Below, one piece after another: positions 42,324 to 50,258 of a stretch of 64,000 nucleotides of DNA (position 1 is its first letter; the number at the start of each line of letters is the position of its first letter). Made by a program: the position numbers and the translations under genes. The notes below the pieces were generated by a model that saw only the letters and a list, made by a program, of their open reading frames with translations, was not told the origin of the DNA and made no database searches. This DNA comes from DASQMT01 sp963827335. GTDB taxonomy: Bacteria > Actinomycetota > Thermoleophilia > Solirubrobacterales > Solirubrobacteraceae. The stretch is taken from positions 248,001-312,000 of the forward strand of contig CAWHAP010000015.1 of the NCBI GenBank assembly GCA_963827335.1. The letters are read 5' to 3'.

Positions 42324-43898
42324 TCACCCCTCGCCGACGACGACCACCACCTCCGCGTCCGTGTCCTGGACCGGTCGCGGGATGCGGTCGGGCGCGCCGA
42401 TGCGGGTGAGCTCGACGGCGCCGACCGCCTCGGCGAGGGCGGCGGCCGCGGCGGCCGTCGTGCGCTGCGGGCGCCAGTACACGTAGGTCCGCGGCTGGTC
42501 CTTGACGCCCGGCGTGATCGCGCCGAGGGTCTCGTACCCCTGCTCGCGCAGGCTCGCGGCGACGGCGCGTGCCGGGCCGCCGGCATCCACCACGCCGACC
42601 GTGGGCAGGCGCGTGCCGGCCCCGCGGATCAGCTCGACGTGCGTGCGCGCGCCGTCGCGGTAGGGGAACGGCAGCACGCCGCCGAGGACGTTGTCGCCGG
42701 CGTCGACGGCGCCGGAGCGGTCGCCGATCGTCACGCGCGCGCCGATGACTCCGTCGGGCACGATGCCGTAGATCGCGGCGCGGCCGGGCAGCAGCGGTGT
42801 CAGCCGCCAGTCCTCCCCGTCGCGGACCGGGCCGAGCGTGCACTGCGCGTCGGCGCGCGGCTCCTCCCCGTCGAGCACCACCGCGACGATGCAGACGTGC
42901 TCGGCCGGCGCGCACGGCGGAGATCCGCGCTTCACCACCGGGGCGGCCCAGTACTCCACGTCCTCGCCGCCGCCCCAGAAGCGCGCGCCGTCCTCGACGA
43001 TCGCGTCCAGCTGCCACTTCCACTCGCCGAGCACGTCGAGCGCCGCCTGCGGCATCCGGAAGCCCACGTCCGGCTCGCGCCGCAGCGTCGCCACGCGCTC
43101 GAGCAGCTCCGGCGCGACCGTGCGCGTGCAGCCGCCGCGTCCGGCGATCCGCACGCGAACCGGCGTGCCGGACGGCACGTCGAGCTCGGCCTCGTAGACG
43201 TTGTCGACGACGACCGCGGATGCCGTGCGCCCGGCGGCGTCCAGGCCGACGCGCTCGATCCCGTCGGGCACGACGCCGACGATGCGTCCCTCGGGCGTGC
43301 GGGCGAGCGCCCGGCCGCCGCGGACGTCCGTCAGCCGGAAGCAGCGGTACCAGGTCCCGAGCTCGATGACCAGGCACAGCCCCGGCCCCTCGGCGACGCA
43401 GCTCGCATCGTCGGGCACGGCCATCGACGGCACGACATGCAGCCGCGTCCGCAGCCGGCGATCGCCCGCCAGCCGCACCTCGGTGCGGTCGAACGTCCCG
43501 ACCGGCAGCGACGCGCCCACCTCCTCGATGAGGCCGTCGTCCTCGTGCTGCTGGCGCGCGAGGACGGCGAAGTCCGGCATGGCCGGCGCTGCCGGCCGCT
43601 CGCGCACGTCCCGCTCGCCGCAGCTGTAGCCCGGCAGCATCGGCGCGAGCGGCACGACGAAGCCCGACGGCGGCGGCGTGACCCGCCGCTCGTCCGCAGC
43701 CCGGTCGTGGTCGCCGCGGGTCAGCGTGAGAACCGCCGCGATCGCGAGCGCGGCGAGCGCCGCCCCGGCCAGCGCGCCGCCCACGGCGCGGCGGCGCGGC
43801 AGGCGCGGCAGGACGAAGCGGCGGGAGCGGCGGTGGGCGCGGAAGCGCGCGGCCGCGACGAGCTCCTCTTCGAGGTCGCGGACGAAGTCGTCGCTCAT
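42324..43898 (-). CDS. Membrane-anchored protein with C-terminal LytR_C-like domain
   Basis: This 524-residue protein has a cytoplasmic MSDDFVRDLEEELVAAARFR start, one transmembrane helix (VGGALAGAALAALAIAAVLT) and a large extracytoplasmic part with paired cysteines. It ends in a LytR_C-type domain (TVGVVDAGGPARAVAASLRE, GVKDQPRTYVYWRPQR). It is coupled by ATGA to an upstream ECF sigma gene, so it may act as its anti-sigma factor or cell-wall sensor, which is inference from context. Confidence 0.75.
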   Translation of the reverse strand: MSDDFVRDLEEELVAAARFRAHRRSRRFVLPRLPRRRAVGGALAGAALAALAIAAVLTLTRGDHDRAADERRVTPPPSGFVVPLAPMLPGYSCGERDVRERPAAPAMPDFAVLARQQHEDDGLIEEVGASLPVGTFDRTEVRLAGDRRLRTRLHVVPSMAVPDDASCVAEGPGLCLVIELGTWYRCFRLTDVRGGRALARTPEGRIVGVVPDGIERVGLDAAGRTASAVVVDNVYEAELDVPSGTPVRVRIAGRGGCTRTVAPELLERVATLRREPDVGFRMPQAALDVLGEWKWQLDAIVEDGARFWGGGEDVEYWAAPVVKRGSPPCAPAEHVCIVAVVLDGEEPRADAQCTLGPVRDGEDWRLTPLLPGRAAIYGIVPDGVIGARVTIGDRSGAVDAGDNVLGGVLPFPYRDGARTHVELIRGAGTRLPTVGVVDAGGPARAVAASLREQGYETLGAITPGVKDQPRTYVYWRPQRTTAAAAAALAEAVGAVELTRIGAPDRIPRPVQDTDAEVVVVVGEG

Positions 43899-44431
43899 GG
43901 CTTCTCCTCGAGCCGCGCGCGCATCCCGGCCAGGCCACGGGAGACGCGCTTGCGGACCACCGACTCCGACGTGTGCGCGGCGAGCGCGATCTCGCCGTAG
44001 GCGCGCTCCTCGACGACGCGCATGCGGACGGCGTCGCGCTGATCCTCCGGCAGGTCGGCCAGCGCGGCCAGGGCCGCCTCGGAGCCCGCGAGGGCCACGA
44101 CGCGCTCCAGCGCGGCGTCGGTCAGGTCGAGCGGCGCCATCCCGAGCCGGCGGCGCGCGCGGTCCTCCACCGCCCCGCGCCGCTGCGCGTGCGCCAGCAG
44201 CCGCCGCGCGATCCCGTACAGCCAGGCGACGGCTGGGCCGCGCGCGGGATCGAACCGGTGCGCACCGTCGAGCGCGGCCGCGAACGTCTCCGCGCACAGG
44301 TCGGCGGCCAGCTCGGGGTCGTGCGTGCGGCGCAGGAAGTAGCCGAGGAGGCCGGCGACGTGGCGGCGGTAGAAGACGGCGAACGCCTCGGGCGCGTCGT
44401 CGAGACCCGCGAGGATCGCGTCGTCCTCCAT
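43895..44431 (-). CDS. ECF-family RNA polymerase sigma factor
   Basis: This 178-residue protein has sigma region 2 (DPELAADLCAETFAAALDGA, PAVAWLYGIARRLLAHAQRR) and region 4 (LPEDQRDAVRMRVVEERAYG, LAAHTSESVVRKRVSRGL). It starts MEDDAILAGLDDAPEAF. The stop overlaps the membrane protein gene start. A promoter-like AT patch lies just upstream near 44435. It probably controls an envelope stress regulon. Confidence 0.9.
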   Translation of the reverse strand: MEDDAILAGLDDAPEAFAVFYRRHVAGLLGYFLRRTHDPELAADLCAETFAAALDGAHRFDPARGPAVAWLYGIARRLLAHAQRRGAVEDRARRRLGMAPLDLTDAALERVVALAGSEAALAALADLPEDQRDAVRMRVVEERAYGEIALAAHTSESVVRKRVSRGLAGMRARLEEKP

Positions 44432-44467
44432 GCCGACACTTAGTGTCGGGCACGACGGCTGTGACCG

Positions 44468-45217
44468 CTAGGCCCTTCCGAGCAGGTTCAAGCGCACGTA
44501 GTGGATCACCAGCGGATCCGGCAGGCGCGCGAGCGCGTCGGCCACGAACGGCTCGCGCAGCTCCTCCGGCAGGCGGGTGAGGAACGAGCCGAGGCAGATC
44601 GCGCGCAGGTAGGCGGCAGGGTCGCCCGGATCGACGTCGACGCGGCTCAGCCAGCACCACACGTCGGTGAAGCCCGCGGCCCGCAGGCGGCGCTCGGTGT
44701 CCTGCGGCGTCGCGAACTCCCAGTCCGTCGCCCAGCCCTCGAAGTGCGCGGCGTACGGCGCCTCGAGCGCGACGTCGAGCCCGGCCTGCTTGATCGCCGC
44801 GACGTTGCCGTGCCCGCCGCACTGCGCGACGAGCCGCCCGCCGGGCGCGAGCGCGGCGTGCAGGCGCGCGAACAGCCGCTCGTGGTCGGGGATCCAGTGG
44901 AACGTGGCCGTGGAGAGGATCGCGTCGACGGGCTCGCCCAGGTCGAGCTCGAGGAGGTCGGCGCAGCGGACGTCCACGTCCGCCGGCAGCAGCGCGCGCG
45001 CCTCCTCCACCATCGAGGGCGCGCCGTCGACCGCGATCACGCGGCCGGCGGGGAGCCGCTCGTGCAGCAGGCGGGTGACGCCGCCGGTGCCGCAGCCCGC
45101 GTCGAGCACCGTCTCGTCGCCGCGGAGGATGAGGCGGTCGAGCACGTCGGTGCCCATCGCGGTCATCGGCGCCGACAGGCGCTCGTAGGTGGCGGCGTCC
45201 CAGTCACGAGGGGGCAT
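44468..45217 (-). CDS. SAM-dependent methyltransferase (trans-aconitate/UbiE-like)
   Basis: This 249-residue Rossmann-fold enzyme has the SAM motif VLDAGCGTGGVTRLLHERLP, VIAVDGAPSMVEEARALL and FHWIPDHERLFARLHAALAP, then GGRLVAQCGGHGNVAA, and a helical C-terminus, closest to trans-aconitate 2-methyltransferase-like proteins. An 18-bp palindrome lies six bases before the ATG, which argues for specific repression. The substrate is not known. Confidence 0.85.
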   Translation of the reverse strand: MPPRDWDAATYERLSAPMTAMGTDVLDRLILRGDETVLDAGCGTGGVTRLLHERLPAGRVIAVDGAPSMVEEARALLPADVDVRCADLLELDLGEPVDAILSTATFHWIPDHERLFARLHAALAPGGRLVAQCGGHGNVAAIKQAGLDVALEAPYAAHFEGWATDWEFATPQDTERRLRAAGFTDVWCWLSRVDVDPGDPAAYLRAICLGSFLTRLPEELREPFVADALARLPDPLVIHYVRLNLLGRA

Positions 45218-45222
45218 ACGCC

Positions 45223-45240
45223 TGTACGCTATCACGTACA
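45223..45240. promoter_or_regulatory. Perfect palindromic operator upstream of the methyltransferase
   Basis: TGTACG (45223-45228) and CGTACA (45235-45240) form a perfect 6+6 inverted repeat with a 6-bp spacer, directly before the methyltransferase ATG at 45217. The spacing fits a TetR-type dimer. No regulator gene is adjacent. Confidence 0.55.
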
Positions 45241-45249
45241 GGGTCGTCC

Positions 45250-45822
45250 TCACTCGGGCGGAGCGAGGACGACGCGCTCGGCGTCGTCGCAGGCGCGCTC
45301 GACGAGCTCGCGCACCTCGGCGGCGCTCTGCCGCCACTTGCCCAGCACGTGGGCGGAGACGATCTCCGAGTCCGTCGTGTCGGGCCGGCCGACGCCGATC
45401 CGCACGCGGTGGAAGTCCGGGCTGCCCAGCTCGCGCTTGAGCGACTTGAGCCCGTTGTGTCCGGCGAGCCCGCCGCCGAGCCGCACGCGGATGTCGCCGA
45501 ACGGAAGGTCGATCTCGTCGTGCAGCACGAGCACGCGGTCGAGGCCGAGCTTGAAGGCGCCGCGGGCCGGGCCGACGGAGCGGCCCGCCTCGTTCATGTA
45601 GGTCTGCGGCTTGAGCACGGCCACGCGCGGGCCGCCCGGGCCGGTGCGGCCCTCGGTCAGCTCGCCGGCGAACTTCTTGCGCGGCTTCGGCAGGTCCCAG
45701 CGCGCGATCAGCGCGTCGGCGACCTGGAAGCCGACGTTGTGCGGCGTGCCGTCGTAGCGGCCGCCGGGGTTCCCCAGCCCGACGACGAGCCAGTCGGCGG
45801 GCGCTGAGGAGAAGAGCTTCAG
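45250..45822 (-). CDS. pth: Peptidyl-tRNA hydrolase, CTG start likely
   Basis: This 190-residue enzyme releases peptides from tRNA. Motifs are WLVVGLGNPGGRYDGTPHNV (catalytic His in HNVGF), VAVLKPQTYMNEAG, VLHDEIDLPFG and GGLAGHNGLKSL. No ATG or GTG is available upstream of the core. A CTG at 45822 overlapping the rplY stop gives LKLFSSAPADWLVVG and seems the only reasonable start. The rplY-pth order is the standard pairing. Confidence 0.9.
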   Translation of the reverse strand: MKLFSSAPADWLVVGLGNPGGRYDGTPHNVGFQVADALIARWDLPKPRKKFAGELTEGRTGPGGPRVAVLKPQTYMNEAGRSVGPARGAFKLGLDRVLVLHDEIDLPFGDIRVRLGGGLAGHNGLKSLKRELGSPDFHRVRIGVGRPDTTDSEIVSAHVLGKWRQSAAEVRELVERACDDAERVVLAPPE

Positions 45823-46520
45823 GACTCGTCGGAGTCCGAGGAGCCGGACGCCTCGGCGTCGCCCTCGGCCTCACCGGCCTCGCCCTCGGCCGCCTCGCCC
45901 TCGCCGACGACCTCGGTCTCCGTCTCGATCTCGTCCTCGACCGGCTCCAGCGTCGGCGGGGTGAGCGTCGCGAGGACGGTGTCGTCCGGGTCGTCGAGCA
46001 GCGTGACGCCGTCCGGCGGGGTGAGCGCGGAGAGCGTGAGCGTGTCGTTGATCTCCATGCCCGACACGTCGAGATGCAGCGCGTCGGGGATGTCGCCCGG
46101 CAGCGCCGCGATGTTGAGCTCGATGGTGCCCTGCGAGAGGACGCCGCCCTGGACCACGCCCGGGGCCTCGTCGGCGCCGTGGAGCTCGAGCGTCACGGTC
46201 GTGTGGATCGAGACCTTCATGTCCACGCGCAGCAGGTCGACGTGGACCGCCTCGCCGCGCACCGGATGGCGCTGCACGTCCTTGACCAGGACAGGCGACG
46301 GTGCGCTGCCGTCGATCGCGATCTGCAGGATCGCCCCCGAACGCGCCAGGGTGTTGCGCAGGATGCGCCCGTCCACCGCGAACAGCTCGGGACCGGAGTC
46401 CCCGCCGTAGAGGATGCCCGGGACCTGGCCGGTGCGGCGCAGGCGGCGGGCAGAGCGGGATCCCTCCGCGGCGCGGGAGGTCAGATCGAGGGTGGTGGAG
46501 GTGTCGGTGGAAGCGGCCAT
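45819..46520 (-). CDS. rplY: 50S ribosomal protein L25, CTC form
   Basis: This 233-residue protein has the L25 N-terminal domain that binds 5S rRNA (LTSRAAEGSRSARRLRRTGQ, VPGILYGG, VLVKDVQRHPVRGEAVHVDL), the TL5/CTC C-terminal beta domain (VTLELHGADEAPGVVQGG, LHLDVSGMEINDTLTLS), and an acidic low-complexity tail of about 40 residues. The tail is typical in actinobacteria. It precedes pth. Confidence 0.93.
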   Translation of the reverse strand: MAASTDTSTTLDLTSRAAEGSRSARRLRRTGQVPGILYGGDSGPELFAVDGRILRNTLARSGAILQIAIDGSAPSPVLVKDVQRHPVRGEAVHVDLLRVDMKVSIHTTVTLELHGADEAPGVVQGGVLSQGTIELNIAALPGDIPDALHLDVSGMEINDTLTLSALTPPDGVTLLDDPDDTVLATLTPPTLEPVEDEIETETEVVGEGEAAEGEAGEAEGDAEASGSSDSDES

Positions 46521-46583
46521 GAGCGGCAGCGGATGGTAGCGAACCCCTGTCTTACAGCGGCTTTGTATGGGTAATCTTCCGTT

Positions 46584-46916
46584 ATGTCGCCGGATGAGGA
46601 GTTGATGGTCATCTTCGGTGCGCTCCACGTCATCGCCCTCGTGCTCGGCGTGGTGCTGTTCATGATGTTCCTGCGCTCGGACTCGACGTCGTCGTGGAAG
46701 CCGCCGGAGGAGGACGACGGCGGTGGCGGCGGCGGCAACGACCGGCTCCCCTCGACGCCGAAGCCGCGGCCCACCGGCGGGGTCCCGCTGCCCGACGCGG
46801 ACCCGGCCCGCGCGCGCCTGCGCGACGGGTCCAGGCTGCGGGACGCCTACCCGCGCCCGCTCCGCCGGCCCGCCCACCCGGTCACACCGCGCCGCGCCCC
46901 GGCCCGCAGCCGCTGA
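46584..46916 (+). CDS. Small membrane protein with basic Pro-rich tail
   Basis: This 110-residue protein has one transmembrane helix (VIFGALHVIALVLGVVLFMM), an acidic Gly-rich linker and an Arg/Pro-rich tail. It starts MSPDEELMVIFGAL and is divergent from rplY. The family is unknown; the hydrophobic helix and length support a real but uncharacterised protein. Confidence 0.5.
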   Translation: MSPDEELMVIFGALHVIALVLGVVLFMMFLRSDSTSSWKPPEEDDGGGGGGNDRLPSTPKPRPTGGVPLPDADPARARLRDGSRLRDAYPRPLRRPAHPVTPRRAPARSR

Positions 46917-46923
46917 CGCCGTC

Positions 46924-47373
46924 TCAGCAGCCGCCGTCGAGCGCGATCGGCCCCGAGATCGCGAGCAGCTGGACGCCGCCGCCCGTGAGCGGCCCCTCGC
47001 GGCGCACGCGGACGCATTGCACGACCGGGAGCTGCGCGCCGGCGCGCCACGCCACGCGGGCGAGGCCGCTCCGGCGCGTCAGCGACAGCCGCGCGCTCGG
47101 CTCGTAGTTGAGGATCTCGACCTCGCCGGGGCGCTCCAGCTCCGCGGTGCGGGCGCGCGTCACCCGTGCGCAGGCGGGCTCGGCCCGGCAGGCGGGGATG
47201 CGGGCGAGGACGGCGTCGGCGTCGCCGCGCGCCTGGTCCTGGAGCAGCTCGAGCACCTGGCCGCGCTCGGAGCTCGCGCCGGTCAACCCGCGCGCGAGCA
47301 GGAAGGACAGGCCGAGGAAGACGAACACGCCGAAGCCGGCGGCGATGAGGACGGCGGGTCGGCGGCGGCGCAT
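46924..47373 (-). CDS. Membrane-anchored secreted protein, unknown function
   Basis: This 149-residue protein has a basic N-terminus, one transmembrane helix (AVLIAAGFGVFVFLGLSFLL) and an extracytoplasmic domain with paired Cys (CRAEPACARV) that ends in VVQCVRVRREGPLTGGGV and DGGC. It is likely exported and disulfide-bonded. Family is unknown. It lies 18 bp after the next leftward gene, possibly in one operon. Confidence 0.55.
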   Translation of the reverse strand: MRRRRPAVLIAAGFGVFVFLGLSFLLARGLTGASSERGQVLELLQDQARGDADAVLARIPACRAEPACARVTRARTAELERPGEVEILNYEPSARLSLTRRSGLARVAWRAGAQLPVVQCVRVRREGPLTGGGVQLLAISGPIALDGGC

Positions 47374-47391
47374 GCGCGCCGCAGGGTAGTG

Positions 47392-48096
47392 CTACGCGGT
47401 CTCCTCGAAGCCGTCGCCGGAGAGCTCGAGGAAGCGCCGGACCGACTGCTCCTGGCGCCCGAGCTGCTCGCCGACGCGGCGGGCGTGCTCCGCCGCGTGC
47501 TCGAAGAAGTCCTCCAGGCAGCGCTCGGGGTCGTCGGGCAGCGGGTAGACCTTCGCGACGTCCTGCTGGGCGCAGGCGATGCCCATCGGCGGCTTGCCCT
47601 CGGCGAGCGGGCGCGGCGAGCAGACGGCGGTGACGACGATGCCCTTGTCCGGGGCGACGAGCGCGGCGGGCAGCAGGCGGTGGGCGGGGAGCTGGATCTG
47701 CAGGCCGATCCGGCGGTCGACGCCGACGCGCGCCTGCGCGAGGTCCTCGAGCGGCTCCCGCCAGATGTCGAGCACGGTGTCGGCGGCGGCCAGCGCGTCG
47801 CGCAGGGCCGCGGCCTGCTCGGCGTAGAGCCGCTCGGCCTCCTCGCGGTCGACGGCGCCGGCGAGGTCGAGGTCGCACGGGACGCGCAGGAGCTCGTCGG
47901 CGGCGACGGCCGAGCCGGCGCCGCGCCCGCCGTGGGTCACGTAGGTCTGGATCGTGCCGAGGTCGCGGCGGCCGTGGAAGACCACGGTCAGCGCCTCGCA
48001 CAGGGGCAGGCCCATCACGCGCAGCGCGACCGCTGCCGAGGCGTCGGCGTCGATCAGCGCCCTGCGGAACAGCTCGTCGGCTTCGTGCTCGTCCAT
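47392..48096 (-). CDS. Conserved hypothetical protein
   Basis: This 234-residue soluble protein begins MDEHEADELFRRALIDADAS after a strong AAGGAGG ribosome-binding site. It contains IDADASAAVALRVMGLP, GVDRRIGLQIQLPAHRLLP and a helical end (FFEHAAEHARRVGEQLGRQE). No known domain is recognised. Length, start signal and composition support a real gene. Confidence 0.7.
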   Translation of the reverse strand: MDEHEADELFRRALIDADASAAVALRVMGLPLCEALTVVFHGRRDLGTIQTYVTHGGRGAGSAVAADELLRVPCDLDLAGAVDREEAERLYAEQAAALRDALAAADTVLDIWREPLEDLAQARVGVDRRIGLQIQLPAHRLLPAALVAPDKGIVVTAVCSPRPLAEGKPPMGIACAQQDVAKVYPLPDDPERCLEDFFEHAAEHARRVGEQLGRQEQSVRRFLELSGDGFEETA

Positions 48097-48185
48097 GGCG
48101 GACCTCCTTGAAGGAGTGATCGGCTCCTGTGCCAGCAATGTTTACCGCTTTCGCGGCAGAACGAACGGGTACAGTCGGTCGGAAC

Positions 48186-48464
48186 ATGAAGCTCCTCTAC
48201 AAGCCCATCGGTCTGATCCTCGGGATCGCGTCCGGCATCGCCGGCAAGAAGCTGTTCGACTTCGTGTGGACGAAGATCGACGACGAGGACCCGCCGAAGG
48301 GCACGACGCGGGACGCGGACTGGAGCAAGATCCTCACCGCGGCCGCGCTGCAGGGGATGATCTTCAAGTCCACGCGCGTGGTCGTGGACCGCTACGGCGC
48401 CGTCGGCTGGAACTACCTCACCGGCGCCTGGCCGGGTGAGAAGCGCCCCGACCCCGACGACTAG
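48186..48464 (+). CDS. DUF4235 membrane protein
   Basis: This 92-residue protein starts MKLLYKPIGLILGIASGIAG and contains WSKILTAAALQGMIFKSTRV, the DUF4235 pattern. It has two predicted helices and an acidic end. Its function is unknown; it is common in actinobacteria, often near stress proteins. Its stop overlaps the convergent gene. Confidence 0.85.
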   Translation: MKLLYKPIGLILGIASGIAGKKLFDFVWTKIDDEDPPKGTTRDADWSKILTAAALQGMIFKSTRVVVDRYGAVGWNYLTGAWPGEKRPDPDD

Positions 48465-48766
48465 TTCCGAATTATGAAGCCGCGCTCGGCCAGCAACGCG
48501 AGCGCATCCTCGAAGCGCCCGAAGTCGCGCGCGAGCAGCAGGTCGAGCGGCCGCCCGGCCGGCCCGGTCGCCCGCACCCAGCGCCGCAGCACGGGCGCGC
48601 CGGCCCGCTCCTCGGCCTCGGCGAGCAGGTCGAGCAGGATCGGCAGCTCCGGCCGGTGGTCGAGGTCTCCGGTGATGACGGCGAGCGGGTCGGCGTCGAG
48701 CATGGCCAGCAGCTCGTCCTCCTCGAGGCCGAGCAGCTCCTGGAGATGCTGCGCCGGGGCGGTCAC
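48461..48766 (-). CDS. Hypothetical protein of the prs operon
   Basis: This 101-residue protein starts with GTG overlapping the preceding stop (GTGA). It is helical (LQELLGLEEDELLAMLDADP), and RPLDLLLARDFGRFEDALAL near the end recalls the C-terminal part of MbcA/ParS/Xre antitoxins (DUF2384). The resemblance is weak and no RES-type toxin is next to it. It pairs with the upstream 133-residue protein. Confidence 0.6.
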   Translation of the reverse strand: MTAPAQHLQELLGLEEDELLAMLDADPLAVITGDLDHRPELPILLDLLAEAEERAGAPVLRRWVRATGPAGRPLDLLLARDFGRFEDALALLAERGFIIRN

Positions 48767-49164
48767 CCCTCGTTGATCGGCCAGTACTGGATCTCGCGCC
48801 CCCAGGTGGGGTCCTCCTCGCGGAGCAGCATCCGCGCCGACAGCACGTCCTCCTTGTGGACCTCGGGCCAGGGCTCCGCGTCGTCGAGCGGCGGGTCGTA
48901 CTGCACCATGCCGTAGCGCATGACGACGGCATGGAGCTTCGCGTCGGGCAGCCGGCTCGGCACGAACGCGAGCCAGCGCGGCATCCCGACCGGCGCCAGC
49001 TCGTCGGAGTACCACCACTCCATGCCGCGCTCCTCCGCCCACGCCTCCCACGCGCCGGCCTGCGCGTCGCCCGTCGCGGCGGGCGTGTCGTCGAAGCCGA
49101 ACCCGTAGCGCTGGCCGTAGCACTCCGTGACCGCCATGCGGACGCACTCCGCCTCGCTGCGCAC
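48763..49164 (-). CDS. Hypothetical protein of the prs operon
   Basis: This 133-residue protein begins with GTG at 49164 (VRSEAECVRMAVTECYGQRY), or with ATG at 49137. Trp- and Tyr-rich stretches GMEWWYSDELAPVGMPRWLA and GREIQYWPINEG stand out. It overlaps the next gene by GTGA and follows prs by 2 bp. No family is recognised. Confidence 0.6.
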   Translation of the reverse strand: MRSEAECVRMAVTECYGQRYGFGFDDTPAATGDAQAGAWEAWAEERGMEWWYSDELAPVGMPRWLAFVPSRLPDAKLHAVVMRYGMVQYDPPLDDAEPWPEVHKEDVLSARMLLREEDPTWGREIQYWPINEG

Positions 49165-49166
49165 GG

Positions 49167-50258
49167 TCAGAACAGCTGGTTCTCGCCGCCGAAGACCTCG
49201 GCCACCGAGTCGTCGGTGAAGATGCGGCGGATCGAGTCGGTGAGCAGGTCGGCGCACGACAGCACGCGGACGTTGGCCGGCGCGCCCGACCGCAGCGGGA
49301 TGGTGTCGGTGACGACGACCTCCTCGAACGGCGCCGCCGCGAGGTTCTCCCACGCGTTGCCCGAGAAGACCCCATGCGTGGCGCAGGCGAAGACGCGCCG
49401 CGCCCCCTCGTCCTTCACGGTCTCGGCGGCCGCGCGCAGCGTGCCCGCGGTGTCGATCAGGTCGTCGACGATCACGGCGACCTTGTCGCGCACGTCGCCG
49501 ATCACGTAGGCGATCTCGGCGACCTGCTGGGCGGGGCGCTCCTTGTTGAGGATCGCCAGCTCGGCCCCGATCTTCTCCGCGAACTTCTTCGCCAGCTTCA
49601 CGCGGCCGGCGTCTGGCGAGACGACGACGATGTCGTCCAGGTGCAGGTCGCGGAAGTACTGCGTGAGGATGAACATCGCCGTCATGTGGTCCACGGGCTT
49701 CTGGAAGAAGCCCTGCACCTGGCCGGCGTGGAGATCCATGGTGAGGACGCGGTCGGCGCCGGCGGCCTCCAGCATGCGCGCGACGAGCCGGGCCGTGATC
49801 GGCTCGCGCGGCGCCGACTTCTTGTCCTGGCGGCTGTAGCCGTACCACGGCGTGACGGCGATCACGCGGTGCGCGGAGGCGCCGATGGCGGCGTCGATCA
49901 TCACCATGAGCTCCATCAGCGCGTCGTTGGCGCTGATGCCCTCCTGCGGGTTGCCGCACGTGGGCTGGACGATGAACACGTCCGCGCCGCGGATCGACTC
50001 CTCGTAGCGGCAGTAGACCTCGCCGTTGGAGAAGGTCTTGAGCGTGACCCCGCCGAGGTCGACGTTCAGCTTGCCGGCGATGCGGGCCGCCAGCGCGGGG
50101 TTCGCGCGCCCCGAGAACAGCATGAGGCGCTTGCCGTACTCGAGGTTGATCGAGGTACCGGCCACGGGCTGAGGTTCCAGCGCGCTCACGTGAGGATCCA
50201 GTGTAGGCGTGGATGCGGACGCCGTGCGTCCCGCCGCGTCCGCAATCTCCGGGTTCAT
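49167..50258 (-). CDS. prs: Ribose-phosphate pyrophosphokinase
   Basis: This 363-residue enzyme makes PRPP from ribose 5-phosphate and ATP. The core has RLMLFSGRANPALAARIAG, VFIVQPTCG, TPWYGYSRQDKKSAPREPIT, DLHAGQVQGFF, VVVSPDAGRVKLAKKFAEK and the PRPP loop VIVDDLIDTAGTLRAAAE. The N-terminus carries about 35 extra residues; an internal start near VAGTSINLEYGKRL is possible. The start overlaps the glmU stop as ATGA, a standard glmU-prs pairing. Confidence 0.95.
   Translation of the reverse strand: MNPEIADAAGRTASASTPTLDPHVSALEPQPVAGTSINLEYGKRLMLFSGRANPALAARIAGKLNVDLGGVTLKTFSNGEVYCRYEESIRGADVFIVQPTCGNPQEGISANDALMELMVMIDAAIGASAHRVIAVTPWYGYSRQDKKSAPREPITARLVARMLEAAGADRVLTMDLHAGQVQGFFQKPVDHMTAMFILTQYFRDLHLDDIVVVSPDAGRVKLAKKFAEKIGAELAILNKERPAQQVAEIAYVIGDVRDKVAVIVDDLIDTAGTLRAAAETVKDEGARRVFACATHGVFSGNAWENLAAAPFEEVVVTDTIPLRSGAPANVRVLSCADLLTDSIRRIFTDDSVAEVFGGENQLF

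Noticed and set aside
38957..42409. Very long open frame antisense to mfd on the plus strand
   Set aside because: It is a high-GC shadow of mfd; the mfd frame has full helicase motifs, the antisense translation is low-complexity with no domain.
48461..48766. Firm call of an MbcA/ParS/Xre antitoxin
   Set aside because: Similarity is limited to one short helical stretch and no RES-domain toxin is adjacent.
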